A stretch of DNA of 64,000 nt from Macrothele yani (taxonomy: Eukaryota; Arthropoda; Arachnida; Araneae; Macrothelidae). The position numbers and the translations under genes are program-made. The notes under the pieces were generated by a model, which had not been told where the DNA came from, ran no database searches, and saw only the letters and a list, made by a program, of their open reading frames with translations. Below are positions 30,064-40,629 of the stretch, piece by piece. Where the stretch lies: contig CM076999.1 in NCBI GenBank assembly GCA_039090855.1, positions 111,475,072-111,539,071 on the forward strand, written 5' to 3'. The number at the start of each line of letters is the position of its first letter. The first letter of the stretch is position 1.

Positions 30064-32501
30064 ATGCGCTATAGGAATCAATTTCACAACTTCGAGATGA
30101 GAGATATTAAGGCGTTTAAGAAGGCTAAAATTAAATTAGTAAAGTCAGAAAATCAAGAAGAATTTTTGGTGACGTGCCGTGACCTAGAAATAACACCAAA
30201 GTATTTAAAAATACGGAATTGCCCAGTCACTGCTAAGGATAATAGAATAATTCAGGAATGCCAAAAAAAAGAGATTAAGAGCTGAAATTGTCAATAAAAG
30301 GAAACTGATTTTTAACTTGAATATGAAATGTTTACATTTAATCGATTTGATATGTTATAAAAAGTATAGAAAGTTCGACGGTAATTGGAGAGATGAGATT
30401 TTGGATGTAACCTTCAGAGAAATTTTTGACATCGTGGAATACGAAAAAAAATGCTCAAGAGCAGTCATGGAAAAAAAAGTTGCACGTGATGATTGACAGA
30501 CAACGTGTACAAGAACAACGAGAGAATATGTATGAGGTATATCAGAATAACTCCAACTTGACCTTGAGCTTCACGCAAAGAGCTATTTTGCAGAGAGGTA
30601 AAAAATTTGCGTTTCCACGGAGCCTGCCGAGGACGGAGGAATTAATACCCAACTTAGAAGAAATGGCACGCAGTGTACCAGCAGAAGAACGTGAAAATTT
30701 TCAAGTAAACTGTATAGAATTGTTTTGAAAGAATTTAATGAAAAAAGTAAGAAAAAGAAATATCATATAGATAAAATTCAGTATGAGAAAGAACAACTGA
30801 TTAAATTAAGAGATGACCCAACAATTAAATTCTGTGAAGCTGATAAAACAGGGCAAATTGTAATTTTAAACGCAACTGAATATGATCTAAAGATGAATAG
30901 AGCTATAGAAGAACTAAATTGCAGCATTCTGACAAAAGACCCAACAGAATCTCAAGTAAGGTACTTAGCTAGAATAAGAAATCACAGCACCTTGCCTGAT
31001 GAAATAAAGAAAGCATACCCACCAATGGGTACTGGAATACCAAAAATGATTGCAAAAATAAAAACTCATAAGCCTGATACACCTATGAGAGTGATTGTAT
31101 CAAAAAGGAATTCCCCACTAATAAAACTAGAAAAGAATATCTACAAATTTTTGGCACCTGTGTTCATGAAGACAAGGTTCACTGTGAAGAATACATACGA
31201 ATTTATTGAGAAAATTAAAGTAATTAAACAAGATTTAAGTGAATATCATATGGCTAGTATGGATGTGAGAGCTCTTTTTCCTAGCACACCAGTACCTCAG
31301 GCAATAGAAATAATTATTGAAAAATTGTATGTGCTACAGACAATGAAGGCAATACAAATAGAGGAGTTAAGAGAAATTTTATTGTACATATATGAAAATA
31401 ACATTTTTAAGTTTAACAACAAGATGTACAAACAAAATCATGGTGGACCTATGGGGTCACCACTGTCAACTTTATTTGCTGAAATTATAATGAGTGACAT
31501 TGAGGAAAAAATAATAAGTAAACTCGAGGATCCACCACTGATATACTGCAGATATGTTGATGACATTTTTCTGTTATCCAGGCTAAAAAATGATGAACTT
31601 GAGGACTTGACAAAAAAGTATAGTGAAATTTATCCATCTATAGAACTGACAGTAGAACAAGAACATGACAATACTTTGGCATTTTTGGACGTTTTGATTA
31701 TTAAAACAGAGGAGAGTTTACAATTCAGAGTGCATAGAAAATCTTCATATATCCCAGTACTTATACCATTTCAGTCATCACATCCATTAACACATAAAAG
31801 AAATAGTATTAAAACACTAATTAAAAGAAGTTTAACACATTCATCAATTGAACAGTATAGAAAAGAAGAAATTGAATATATTGAAAAAATTGCATATGCT
31901 TTTGGATACCCTAAACAGGTATTAAAAAATGGATTTATGAAGTAACTCAAGGTTACAATAAGGTCAAGAGTGATAAAAAACTTGTAAAATATGTGGGAGG
32001 AATACCATATATAGAAAATGTTTCAGCAGAAATTAATAAAGTTTGTGGCAAGTATGGCATACAGGTAGGAAATCAGGTACTTACTGTAAAAAATTTAGTG
32101 ATTAAAAATGAAAAAATTAGCCAATTAGATAAAGCAGGAATTTATGAAATCCCAATAAACCAGCAACCACCTGTGTCATATATAGGCAGCACCAAGAACA
32201 AATTAAAATATAGATTGAATCAGCATATTAATAATTGGAACAAAAAGAGGCTAAGACAGCATTGACCCAATACTGTATGGAAAATCAAAAATGTCCAAGG
32301 TTTGAAGATATTAAAATTATTAAGAGCTGTAAAAACGAAAAGCAGTTAAGAATTGCAGAATCAGTGTTAATTGAAAAAAACAGATCAAGATTATGCAACA
32401 TTAATGAGCCAAATAACTTAAACGAACAATGGAAAGCCATAATAAAAATTGAACAGCAGCGTAAAAAGAAAGAGAGAAAAAAAGAGCAGCAGGGACAATA
32501 G
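30064..32501 (+). pseudogene. PLE polyprotein, near full length, frame-broken
   Basis: From MRYRNQFHNFEMRDIKAFKK the plus strand encodes the PLE N-terminal region (FLVTCRDLEITPKYLKIRNC), then after breaks near 30280 and 30470 a central region, then RT at 30725-31945: ADKTGQIVILN, KIKTHKPDTPMRVIVS, SMDVRALFPS (first Asp), QNHGGPMGSPLS, YVDDIFLL (YVDD). After breaks near 30726 and 31940, the GIY-YIG endonuclease follows with GIYEIPINQQPPVSYIGST and KYRLNQHINNW; a last break is near 32262. It ends in a Lys/Gln-rich tail at 32501. PLE reverse transcriptases are TERT-related and use the endonuclease for target priming. At least five frame lesions; not functional as read. Confidence 0.92.
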
Positions 32502-32599
32502 ATGGCGCCAGAGACACAACGATTCAGAGATAGCGACTGGGGCCCAGGCCTCGATGGCTCTGCTCACTTGAGCTGCGGTGGGCGGATGAGACACACCTG

Positions 32600-32639
32600 C
32601 CTCCTGAAGATGACAGGGATCTGTCGAAAGTACTAGAGG
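32600..32639 (+). ncRNA. Hammerhead ribozyme (PLE dimer, right unit)
   Basis: Identical in sequence to the motif at 28181-28220, on the plus strand: CCTC / CTGAAGA / GACAG-GGAT-CTGTC / GAAA / AGTACT / A / GAGG. It is 98 bp after the endonuclease stop and before the terminal segment. Confidence 0.9.
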
Positions 32640-33329
32640 ATTGGATGTGCGGGGCTGAATGGGTGTGACAATTGCAGTGGGAGTAGCAGAGGTTGTGAAA
32701 CAGAAGGAGGAGTTCCATAATTAGAATTGACTAGGGTTTAATCACCTGTGAATGTAAGGTTTATGTACATAGTTTTTACTTGAATTGTATGAATGAGTTG
32801 TATGTATGATTTTTATCGAATTGACAAGCATTATAGTAACATACTATAAGGCAAAGGAAAAAAACGATGTTTCACACCCGAAAATAAGAAGCGTAAGCAA
32901 GAGGTCTGTAAACCTGTGGAAGCCCAGTTACATCACGATGAATTGACGTGTTGGAAGTGTTTGGTCCATTGGAGGTTACCATGATATTTATGGTGAGTGA
33001 TTATTCCTCATGGTTTTTTCACTGTTTTATTATGTTTTCAGTTATTGTTTATTTATCATTGCTAATAATGGTTCGCTACTTTCCAGTTTGCAACAAGTTT
33101 TCCGTTCTGATGACTGCATGCGAAGATAGTTTTTTTTTTTTCTTTAATGCAATTCTGTGATAAGACTCCAGCCGAGATTTTATGAGGGGGGGTAATAACA
33201 ATGCTCCAGGTTGTAATAAACCAAGAAAGTTATCAAAGATAGAATAAAAATAGCAACTTTTCTCACAATAAAATGCTTATTATACATCGACTATAGTTTA
33301 AGACAAAACAGTTTCCTTTCTCGTGGAAG

Positions 33330-34452
33330 ATTTTTCCAACAAACGGAAGGCCTCGAAATGAGTAGCCCACTGTCACCTATTTTATGCGAAGTCTACATGT
33401 GTCACTTTGATGACAAACTCTTTCAGCTCATTACATTCAGCCTGTGGATTCGATATGATGACTACACCTTTGTTCTCTGGAATGGCATGAATTTGGAAAT
33501 ACCTAAATTAGTGGAACTTTCAATTCAGTGATCCTCATATACAGTTCACATGTGAGACTGAAAATAATGGCTGCTTACCATTCCTTGACATCCTTGTGTC
33601 ACGCTCTGAAGGATCCTTTAGTACAATAGTTTATCAAAAACCATTTGCTGCCCCCCCCCCCCCCGATGCAAAATCGAAACATCCATGGAAACAAAAGATC
33701 TCTGCCTTCTTCATATATGTATATCATGCAATACATATCTGCTCAACTGAGGATTCCTTGCAGATAGAGCTTGATTTCCTTAAACGAATTGCAGTACGCA
33801 GAGGATACAGCCCTTCAGTTATAGACAAAGCTGCCCAAAAATTTAGGAAACCGAAGCCCACCTGCACACTTGTGCCTATAGACCTCCCAATACAAAAGAA
33901 TTGGGCATTATCCCATTTGCTCCTCGAATTTTCTTCAGAATTTCCAAAGTTCTCAAAAGTTTTAATTTCAATGTTATTTTCAAACCCATAAACAAGATGA
34001 ACTTTTACGGATCAAAAGACTACGTCGAAGGCATAAACTCCTGGGTAATTTATCAGATACCTTGTGAATCTGGACTTTCATATATAGGACAGACGCGCAG
34101 GGCTTTAAGTTTCCATGTGAAGGAACACAAGACCTATGTACAGAATGGTGAACTGAAGAAGTCATCTATAGCCCAACGTTTTCACGAAAATAACCATAAT
34201 TTTTTGTTTGGAAACGCTACGCTTATCGATAAACCTGACTCGACTATCAAGCTTAATATATTAGCTTTCCACATGTACCGGAACTCGTCACGGCTTGTTA
34301 ATGACATGACGTCGACTCCATTTCTTTCAAGTGCATGGAAACAACTCACCAAAATCTGTGACCGTCAGAATTCTGATGATGTCACAATGGCTTTAATGTT
34401 TACGCTCCATTCATCCAGAGGATGCCAAGCCAAACACTTTGCGAAACTATAG
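33330..34452 (+). pseudogene. PLE reverse transcriptase and GIY-YIG remnant (second family)
   Basis: The plus strand shows LEMSSPLSPILCEVYMCHFD (RT motif with SPLSP) and IRYDDYTFVLW, where the Y-x-DD box has become YDDY. After further breaks comes FFIYVYHAIHICSTEDSL, then GLSYIGQTRRALSFHVKEHK (YIG and Arg of GIY-YIG). A run of about 15 C at 33650-33664 marks a frame disruption. No intact ORF. Fragments at 7510-7935 and 8985-9190 look related. Confidence 0.8.
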
Positions 34453-34458
34453 TCGATG
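34412..34458 (+). ncRNA. Degenerate hammerhead ribozyme (second PLE family)
   Basis: CATC, then CAGAGGA (consensus CUGANGA with U to A), a stem II formed by GCCAAG with CTTTGC (one mismatch), GAAA, stem III ACTATAGT (an 8-nt self-complementary segment including the core A-U), C, GATG pairing with CATC. Helices are intact but the core U is changed, so activity is doubtful. Confidence 0.6.
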
Positions 34459-34502
34459 CATAATAAACATTTTATTGTGAGAAAAGTTGCTAATTTTATT
34501 CT

Positions 34503-34869
34503 GTCTTAACACCAAAAGCTTAGAAGTCATAAATTATATATAAAGTAATCAAAGGTCAAAATTTTAATTGCTCAAGGGAAAAAAATAACTCACTAACTGA
34601 CATATTAAAAAAAAAGTCGATAAATGTCGCAACGGAATCTCCAGTAAAGTGTACAGTGAGCACTCCCACATCATGCTCCTCTCCTCATAATTGTAAATAT
34701 GTTTCCTGGAGTCCTGACTGGTAAAGATTAATCTGAGTAGGGATGGGCGAAAAGAAAACAAAAAACATTGATGTTTGAAACTGCAAAATAATCTTTTCTA
34801 CGTGAAGTAAATTATTATTATTATTATTTTTTTTTGTTGCATTCTTTTAAAGTAAAAGGGAATATATAT
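34503..34869. other. Intron sequence, nothing firmly recognised
   Basis: Contains 'AGTAGGGATGGGC' at about 34736, a motif found inverted at about 40275; see rejected items. Confidence 0.4.
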
Positions 34870-35490
34870 ACATAATATCATGGAGCTGTTCTCTGAGATT
34901 CAGAAGTTAGCTCCACAAAGAAATACAAACTACCTGGTAAATTTCTAACTGATTGTTTATTTACTGTTGCCATATCAAACTTCTCCATTTACAGCTATCT
35001 TGGCACGCAACTCGGTCTTCACTGACATCCGTCGCACAACATACACAAGACCTTCTATACTTCGTACTCATAACCTTTTTCTCGTGTAGGCACTCCTGAA
35101 TCTGATCCTCCCATGGCTTCCTTGGCCTTCTTCTGCCTTTCCTTCCTGTTACTTGGGCTAAAAAGATTTTCTTAGTAAGCATCTCATCACTCATTCTTTC
35201 AAGATGGCCAAACCACGAAAGAATATTAGTCTCAAACTTGCTAACAACATTTTGCTCCACTTTACACAACTGCAACCCATGTTCATTCCTCACAAGATCA
35301 GAACATGTCTTGCCACAAACCCCCTGTAAGTAACACATTTCTCCAGCACATAAATGACAAATGACTCCTTTGTTTTTTCTGTAGTACTCAGGTCTCACTA
35401 CCATACATCAGAGTAAGAACAAATATACTTTCATACACAGCCATGTGGGACTCTCTTGAGAACCCATCTTTCAAAGAAGAAGGGAATACT
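34870..35490 (-). pseudogene. LINE fragment (family L2-a), RT C-terminus and 3' UTR
   Basis: The minus strand encodes GEMCYLQGVCGKTCSDLVRN, then FETNILSWFGHLERMSDEML, then GRRRPRKPWEDQIQECLHEK, followed by a UTR that matches 6380-6610. This Cys-poor 'LRGVCGKT..D..RNE' and 'GHVERMSDEML' region is the tail of LINE reverse transcriptase ORFs. The right end is interrupted by a mariner at 35494. Confidence 0.8.
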
Positions 35491-35493
35491 AGT

Positions 35494-36789
35494 ACGTTAA
35501 AAAAGTTCCGGAACTTTTTGAATATTTGCCAATTGTCAGTGAATTACGTCATTCTCCGCTGTGCAAGCGAAGAGCATCATGTGACCGACCAGCCAGAACC
35601 AATTTGATACAGATCCAACACGTACAGCGTATGTGCTTAGTTCGTGATTACAGGCATTCGAGGCTCTCCGTAGCAAAGACAACGATGTGGAATTTTGAAC
35701 AGGGTTCAAGTGTAAAATTTTGTGTTCTGCTCGGAAAGTCTTTCGCTGAGACTTTTCAAATGATTAAGTCAGCGTATGGTGAGAGTGCAATGAGTCGAAC
35801 TAGAGTTTATGAGTAGCATCAATGATTCGAAAATGGGTGACAAGAGTATCGAGGACGATGAGAGGTCAGGACGACCTTCAACATCCACAACGGATGAACA
35901 AATCGCCATTGTCAAAGAAATTGTGAAAAATGATAGTCGAAAAAACTGTTGCAGCGATTGCAGAAGTTGCCATGCCATTTTAACAGAGAAACTGGGTATG
36001 CATCACGTGTGCCAACAAATTGTTCTCAAAAACCTGGCACAAGAAAAAATGGATGAGCGCATGCAAGTTTGCGGAGATAACATCGATGTAGTGGATTCAG
36101 ATCCTGATCTCTTGAATCAATTGATCACTGGCAATGAGACTTTGTGCTTTCTGTATGACCCCAAATCTAACTGACAGTCAAAAGTGTAGAAATCACCGTC
36201 GTCACCACGACCAAAAAAGTTCAAAGCTGACCACTCCAAAGGAAAGGTCTTGTTAACAGTTTTCTTCGATTGCAAGGGGGTCATACACAAGAAATTCCTT
36301 CAGTATGGTCATACAGTCACTAAAGAAGAATACGTCAATGTCCTGAAAGGTCTCCGAGAATCAGTGAGACGCAAGCGACCCGATCTTTGGAAGACCAACT
36401 CGTATGTGCTCCATCACGATAATGCACCGGATCATAGATCTCTCCTGGTGTCCGATTACCTGTCCAAACATCACATTCCCGTTCTTCCACAACCAGCTTT
36501 TTCTCCTGATCTCGCTCTGTGTGACCTTTTCCTTTTTCTCTGAATGAAGAATTTGCTTAAGGTGAAGAATTTGCTTAAGGGGCGACGCTTCTCAAATTCC
36601 GAAGAAGTGCGACGGAGGCACTGGAGGATGTAACAAAAGGAGGCTTGCAATCTGCACTTAAATCTTTGTATGAGCACTGGCAAAAATGCGTAATTGCACA
36701 GGGTAACTACTCCGAAGAAAACATCGCATAAACAGGTATCTGTACTCATTCTTTTTTAATATAAAACGTTCTGGAACTTTTTGAACGTA
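35494..36789 (+). mobile_element. Mariner, full-length but decayed
   Basis: Left end TACGTTAAAAAAGTTCCGGA; the right end reverse-complements to TACGTTCAAAAAGTTCCAGA; TA at both borders; about 1.3 kb, the normal mariner size. It sits between two direct copies of about 60 bp of LINE sequence (35425-35488 and 36790-36852). Confidence 0.9.
35700..36730 (+). pseudogene. Mariner transposase, multiply broken
   Basis: Plus-strand pieces in several frames: FETFQMIKSAYGESAMSRTR-type HTH1, DDERSGRPSTSTTDEQ linker, HTH2, NQLITGNETLCF (the first catalytic Asp, normally in GDE, is Asn), LLTVFFDCKGVIHKKFL, VLHHDNAPDHRS (second Asp), then FSPDLALCDLFLFL (third Asp in CDLF). Frameshifts and stops occur throughout. 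It is inactive. Confidence 0.88.
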
Positions 36790-36852
36790 GTAATATACTT
36801 TCATACACAGCCATGTGGGACTCTCTTGAGAACTCATCATTCAAAGAAGGGA

Positions 36853-37226
36853 ATATAATATTCCTATGTAATGAACTGGCGATTTTCTCGCTGTTTTGTT
36901 TGATGTTTCATTGCTGAGAATCGAGTTCTTATCCTTGATGTTACAGGAACTCAAACATTGAGATTTCCACTGATGCATCAAGCGTTTTAACAAATATTGG
37001 TTATTCAATGATGAATTAGTGGGTAATCACCTTTATATTGAACAGCGATTTTACCCATTGGCGTGCCATTTTCTGCTGCAAATGGAAAAGATGTGAGTTC
37101 TTAGGCTTTTTAGCGAAACATATAGGTTTTCACGGATACATTGAAAATTTCCACAGATACTACCCATGGATACTATAACTTGGTTAGTCACAACTAATCA
37201 TTTGGATTACATGGCTATATTATATG
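36853..37226. other. Intron sequence, nothing recognised
   Basis: AT-rich with no recognisable gene or element. Confidence 0.5.
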
Positions 37227-38226
37227 TTAATAGTTGTATAACTATTATTATTACTGTTACACATGTTATAAATGTCTTCAAGTCGAGTGCCCATACGCCT
37301 CGTAATTCCTGCTATTATGTAATTATTCAAAGATGTGGGATATAAAATATTTCAACTATTATAAATTGTTCAAAATGATTGCACTTACCTAATATGGCAC
37401 AATTGGGAAGGTTGTTGTTGGCTGTTTATACTCACAGGTACCTATCTCGGATATTCAGGAGTTGACAGGTTCGTGCAGATTAAGTTTGTAGAACTAAAAA
37501 CATTCACAGGTTTATATGAAAACTTACAACCAGAGTCGAGATTCAAAGAAAATGAAGACAAAGTTTAAAAGAATTAACGAAGTAAAAGAACAATCACACT
37601 GTAAATAATTTCTTTTATTTCGTCAATTATTTTTAACTTCATCTTCATTTTCTTTGAATCTCGACTCTGGTTGTAAGTTTTCATATAAACCTGTAAATGT
37701 TTTTAGTTCTACAAACTTAATCTGCACGAACCTGTCAACTCTTGAATGTCCGAGATAGGTATCTGTGAGTAAAAACAGCCAATAATTACCTTCCCAATTG
37801 TGCCATATTAGGTAAGTTCAATCATTTTGAACAATTTATAATAGTTGAAATATTTTATATCCCACATCCTTGAATAATTATATAATAGCAGGAATAGCAG
37901 GAATTACGAGACATATGAGCACTCGACTTGAAAACATTTATAACGTGTGTAACAGTAATAACAGTAATAATAATAATTAGCCGCCCCGGTGGCGCAGTGG
38001 TCTAAGGCGCTGGCCTATGATCATTCGTCCGTAAGGGGCCCGGGTTCGAATCCCGGTCAGGCATGGATGTTGTGTTTGTCTTACGGCACTGGCTCTCTCC
38101 CTTCCCTGGAACCAGTGACCCTAAATTAGGGACGGGCGACTGCTTATAGCCCATTGAGTTGCTCACGGTGGTCGTTAAACCTCCAATCAAAAAAAAATAA
38201 TAATAATAATTATACAACTATTAACA
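37227..38226. repeat. Foldback with about 360-bp arms and a SINE in one arm
   Basis: The left arm 37227-37590 and the right arm 37610-37979 plus 38198-38226 are inverted copies. Shared blocks include 'gttgtaagttttcatataaa', 'cctgtcaactc' and 'cccaattgtgccatatta'. The right arm is split by a Leu-type SINE. No coding content recognised. Confidence 0.9.
37980..38197 (+). mobile_element. tRNA-Leu-like SINE with target duplication
   Basis: Best-preserved copy of the family: GGTGGCGCAGTGGTCTAAGG (A-box region) and GGGTTCGAATCCC (B box), then the common body and an A-run. AATAATAATAATT-type sequence lies on both sides; as it is a low-complexity TAA repeat, the duplication is suggestive only. Confidence 0.88.
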
Positions 38227-38999
38227 TACTACCCATGGATGTTTCGAAAATGAGTATTCACGGATGTCCAAAATCGAATTGCTTAGTACAAAATGAAATT
38301 TTCCACCTACTTACTGCTTCTCACGTTAAAAAAGTATGTCTCAGGAGTGTAGTGCCTAGTGCAAGATAAAATATTCATGCATAGTACAAATTTTTTGGTA
38401 AAAATCAGTCATAACAGAATTGGACAATGTGAACTGACCACTGTTCCTGCAAATCCTTGTAATCCAGAGTTTATATCCTAGAAGAACCAGAAGTTGCCTA
38501 TTGTTTATCATGTTATAAACATCCAGAGTTCAATGGCATGCCGTACTATTTCATTGACAAATGCAGCTACGAGTATTTACATTGTGGCGAACAATAAAGA
38601 AAAAAGATTCTAATACAATAGTTTAAATAACTTCAGTAAACACAACAAAAAACTCAAAAATTTTTACAATATGTAAATGAAATGAGTCAGTGGTATGAGC
38701 TTTTAAAACCTTGAGAAAAACGATTGTAAATTCAAAAAGTTCATTCCACTGATTCATTTCATTTACATATTGTATAAATTTTCAAATTTCTTGTTGTGCT
38801 TACTGAAGTTATTTGAACTATTGCATTAAAACCTGGTCTTTTATAACATATCATCAAAGAGCCAATTACTTAACCGAAAGTTCTTGGTCACTTTTTTTCT
38901 TTACACTTCATGCACGTCGATTATAGCATCATGTAATGTAGTTGGCCTTCAAAGGTTGAAAAGCGCCCTGATTATAATATTCGTTCTTCCGGTCATGAA

Positions 39000-39855
39000 A
39001 CATCGTATTTTTTTATTTTTTTTTATTATTTTTTTATTCACAGGACAAAAAATGCTGATTTCATTCTGCCGTCTGAGAAGTAACAGAGCTCGTCATCTCC
39101 ATAAAAACCACTCAAAGGTACACAACATACAACACATTCATACACTCAATTAAAACCACTACGTGCATAATTACACTATTTGCAATCCCTGGCAGTCAAA
39201 TCCTTGTCAACTGTGACTAAAGTAGTGCTCCATCTGCCTCAAACACCGTACAAACCCTACCGCAAACGCCAACCTTATTCAGCCCCGTCATACACAATCC
39301 TCTAGCGCTTTCAACAGACTCACTGTCGTCATCAGGAGGCCAATGTGTCTCTCTGCCTACCACAGCTCAAGTGAGCAAAGTCATTGAGGTTCCTGCTTCA
39401 GTCGCAATCTCTGCATCTTTGTGTCTCTGGCGCCATCTGTTTTCAGTGCTGCTCTCTTTTCTTTTTTTCCCCTCTTAATTGTTGTTCAATTTTTATTAAG
39501 GCCTTCCGCTGTTCATTTAAGTTGCTTGGCTGACTAATGTTACATACTCTTGATCTGTTTTTTTCAATTAATACTGATTCCGCAATTCTCAACTGCCTTT
39601 CGTTTTTACAGCTCTTAATAATTTTAATATCTTCGAACTTCGGACATTGGTGACTTTCTAGACAATATTGGGTTAATGCAGTCTTGCTTCTTTTTTATTC
39701 CAATTACTCATATGCTGGTGCAATCTATACTTTAACTTGTTCTTAGTGTTGCCTGTATATAACAAAGGTGGCTCTTTGATGATATGTCATTTATGATTTG
39801 CACGTAAATATACGCATTTTGCTGGTGTTTAATACCTTTAAGGATGCAAATAATA
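39000..39855 (-). pseudogene. PLE 3' region (first-family relative), GIY-YIG tail
   Basis: Reversed, 39460-39770 parallels the PLE endonuclease tail at 32235-32501 (KCPRFEDIKIIKSC-like coding with many changes), followed by the same style of 3' flank with a hammerhead at 39299-39339. At the right, 39785-39855 matches the end of the terminal segment of the 27.7-33.0-kb dimer. It is diverged and frame-broken. Confidence 0.75.
39299..39339 (-). ncRNA. Hammerhead ribozyme (PLE)
   Basis: Minus strand: CCTC, CTGATGA (canonical core), stem II GACAG/CTGTT with one G-U pair, GAAA, stem III AGCGCT (self-complementary), A, GAGG. Compared with 32600-32639, stem III has changed from AGTACT to AGCGCT while remaining palindromic. 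Confidence 0.9.
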
Positions 39856-40095
39856 TGACTGGTCTTTTATGTTATCACTTGCCACAATGTAAATAGCTGC
39901 ATTTGTCAATGAATTTGTATGGCATGCCAGGGAACTCTGGATATATAACATGATAAACAATGTGCAACTTCTGGATCTTCTCGGATATAAACTCGGGATT
40001 ACAAAGATGTGCAAGAACAGCGGTGAGTTCACATTGTTCAATTATATTATGACTGATTTTTACCGTAAATTTTGTATTATGCATGAGTATTTATC

Positions 40096-40500
40096 TTGAA
40101 CTAGGCACTGTGATTCTGAGACATATTTTTTAATGTGATAAACAGTAAATATGTGAAAATTTTCATTTTCTACTTACCAATTCTTTCAATCCATTGTAAC
40201 TGAGCTCTATGCTACTCACCTAGAGTATTTGAATATGTCCAAAATCGATGTTTCTTACCAACGTGCCCATCCCTACTTCTGAGTTAGCCCTGGAAGATGC
40301 AACTAGAGGGGAGGAAACTGCTCCCATAATGCTTTGGGGTTCTTTCAGCAGGCATCCCCTCAGTTGCTAGTAGTGATGAGGCAGTGATTGATAGGCATTT
40401 GTCAGAGACTGTTTTACTGAAAACGGTTCATAATGACAAAAAAAAAAAAGTGTCAATAATATTCAAGATGCCACTAAACAGTAAAATATTTGTTGTAAAT
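40096..40500. other. Intron sequence, nothing firmly recognised
   Basis: No gene recognised. Contains the inverted 'gcccatccctact' at about 40270-40282. Confidence 0.4.
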
Positions 40501-40586
40501 GAATTTATGGCACCTCTATTTATAGTGTACTGTGGAATTAACTTTTTTATGGGTCTTATAGAGGTTATTATTCAAAAAAGTTGGTT

Positions 40587-40625
40587 GTCAAATTTTCGAA
40601 CTAAAGCCTAGTTCGTCATCAGGAC
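40587..40625 (-). ncRNA. Hammerhead ribozyme (third PLE family)
   Basis: Minus strand: GTC, CTGATGA, stem II CGAACTA/TAGTTCG (7 bp), GAAA, stem III AATT (self-complementary, including the core A-U), T at the cleavage position, GAC pairing with GTC. The core fits; stem I is short at 3 bp. It follows the endonuclease stop closely. Confidence 0.8.
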
Positions 40626-40629
40626 TACG

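Larger units (their letters stand above)
27729..33020. mobile_element. Head-to-head Penelope-like element dimer, single insertion
   Basis: The block is flanked by ACTGTTTTATTAT at 27716-27728 and 33021-33033, a 13-bp target duplication, so both halves arrived or were resolved as one unit. The order is terminal segment (minus) 27729-27945, PLE body (minus) 27946-29775, terminal segment (plus) 29776-29988, PLE body (plus) 29989-32876, and a shorter terminal segment (plus) 32877-33020. The terminal segment (pseudo-LTR-like) carries 'gaagcgtaagcaagaggtc' and 'gaggttaccatgatattt'. Bodies face away from the centre; each has a hammerhead after the endonuclease. Confidence 0.88.
33241..34502 (+). mobile_element. 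PLE (second family) bounded by 59-bp inverted repeats
   Basis: The 59-bp arms at 33241-33299 and 34444-34502 are inverted copies with only a few mismatches ('gcaacttttctcacaataaa', 'catcgactatagttt'). They enclose reverse transcriptase and GIY-YIG remnants. The right arm begins inside a hammerhead motif, so both arms end in the ribozyme's stem III and stem I sequence. Confidence 0.7.
38360..40095. repeat. Inverted repeat (about 240-bp arms) enclosing a PLE fragment
   Basis: 38370-38605 is inverted relative to 39865-40090 ('aatcagtcataa', 'atgcagcta', 'gcatgccg'/'ggcatgcc'). A further short foldback is at 38625-38825 ('aatgaaatgagtcagtgg' and its inverse, 'cactgattcatttcattt'). Between them, 39000-39855 is PLE sequence. 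Confidence 0.75.

Noticed and set aside
34736..40285. Large transposon bounded by inverted AGTAGGGATGGGC
   Set aside because: Only 13 bp match, flanking 8-mers differ, and unrelated elements fill the interior; this could be two separate elements.
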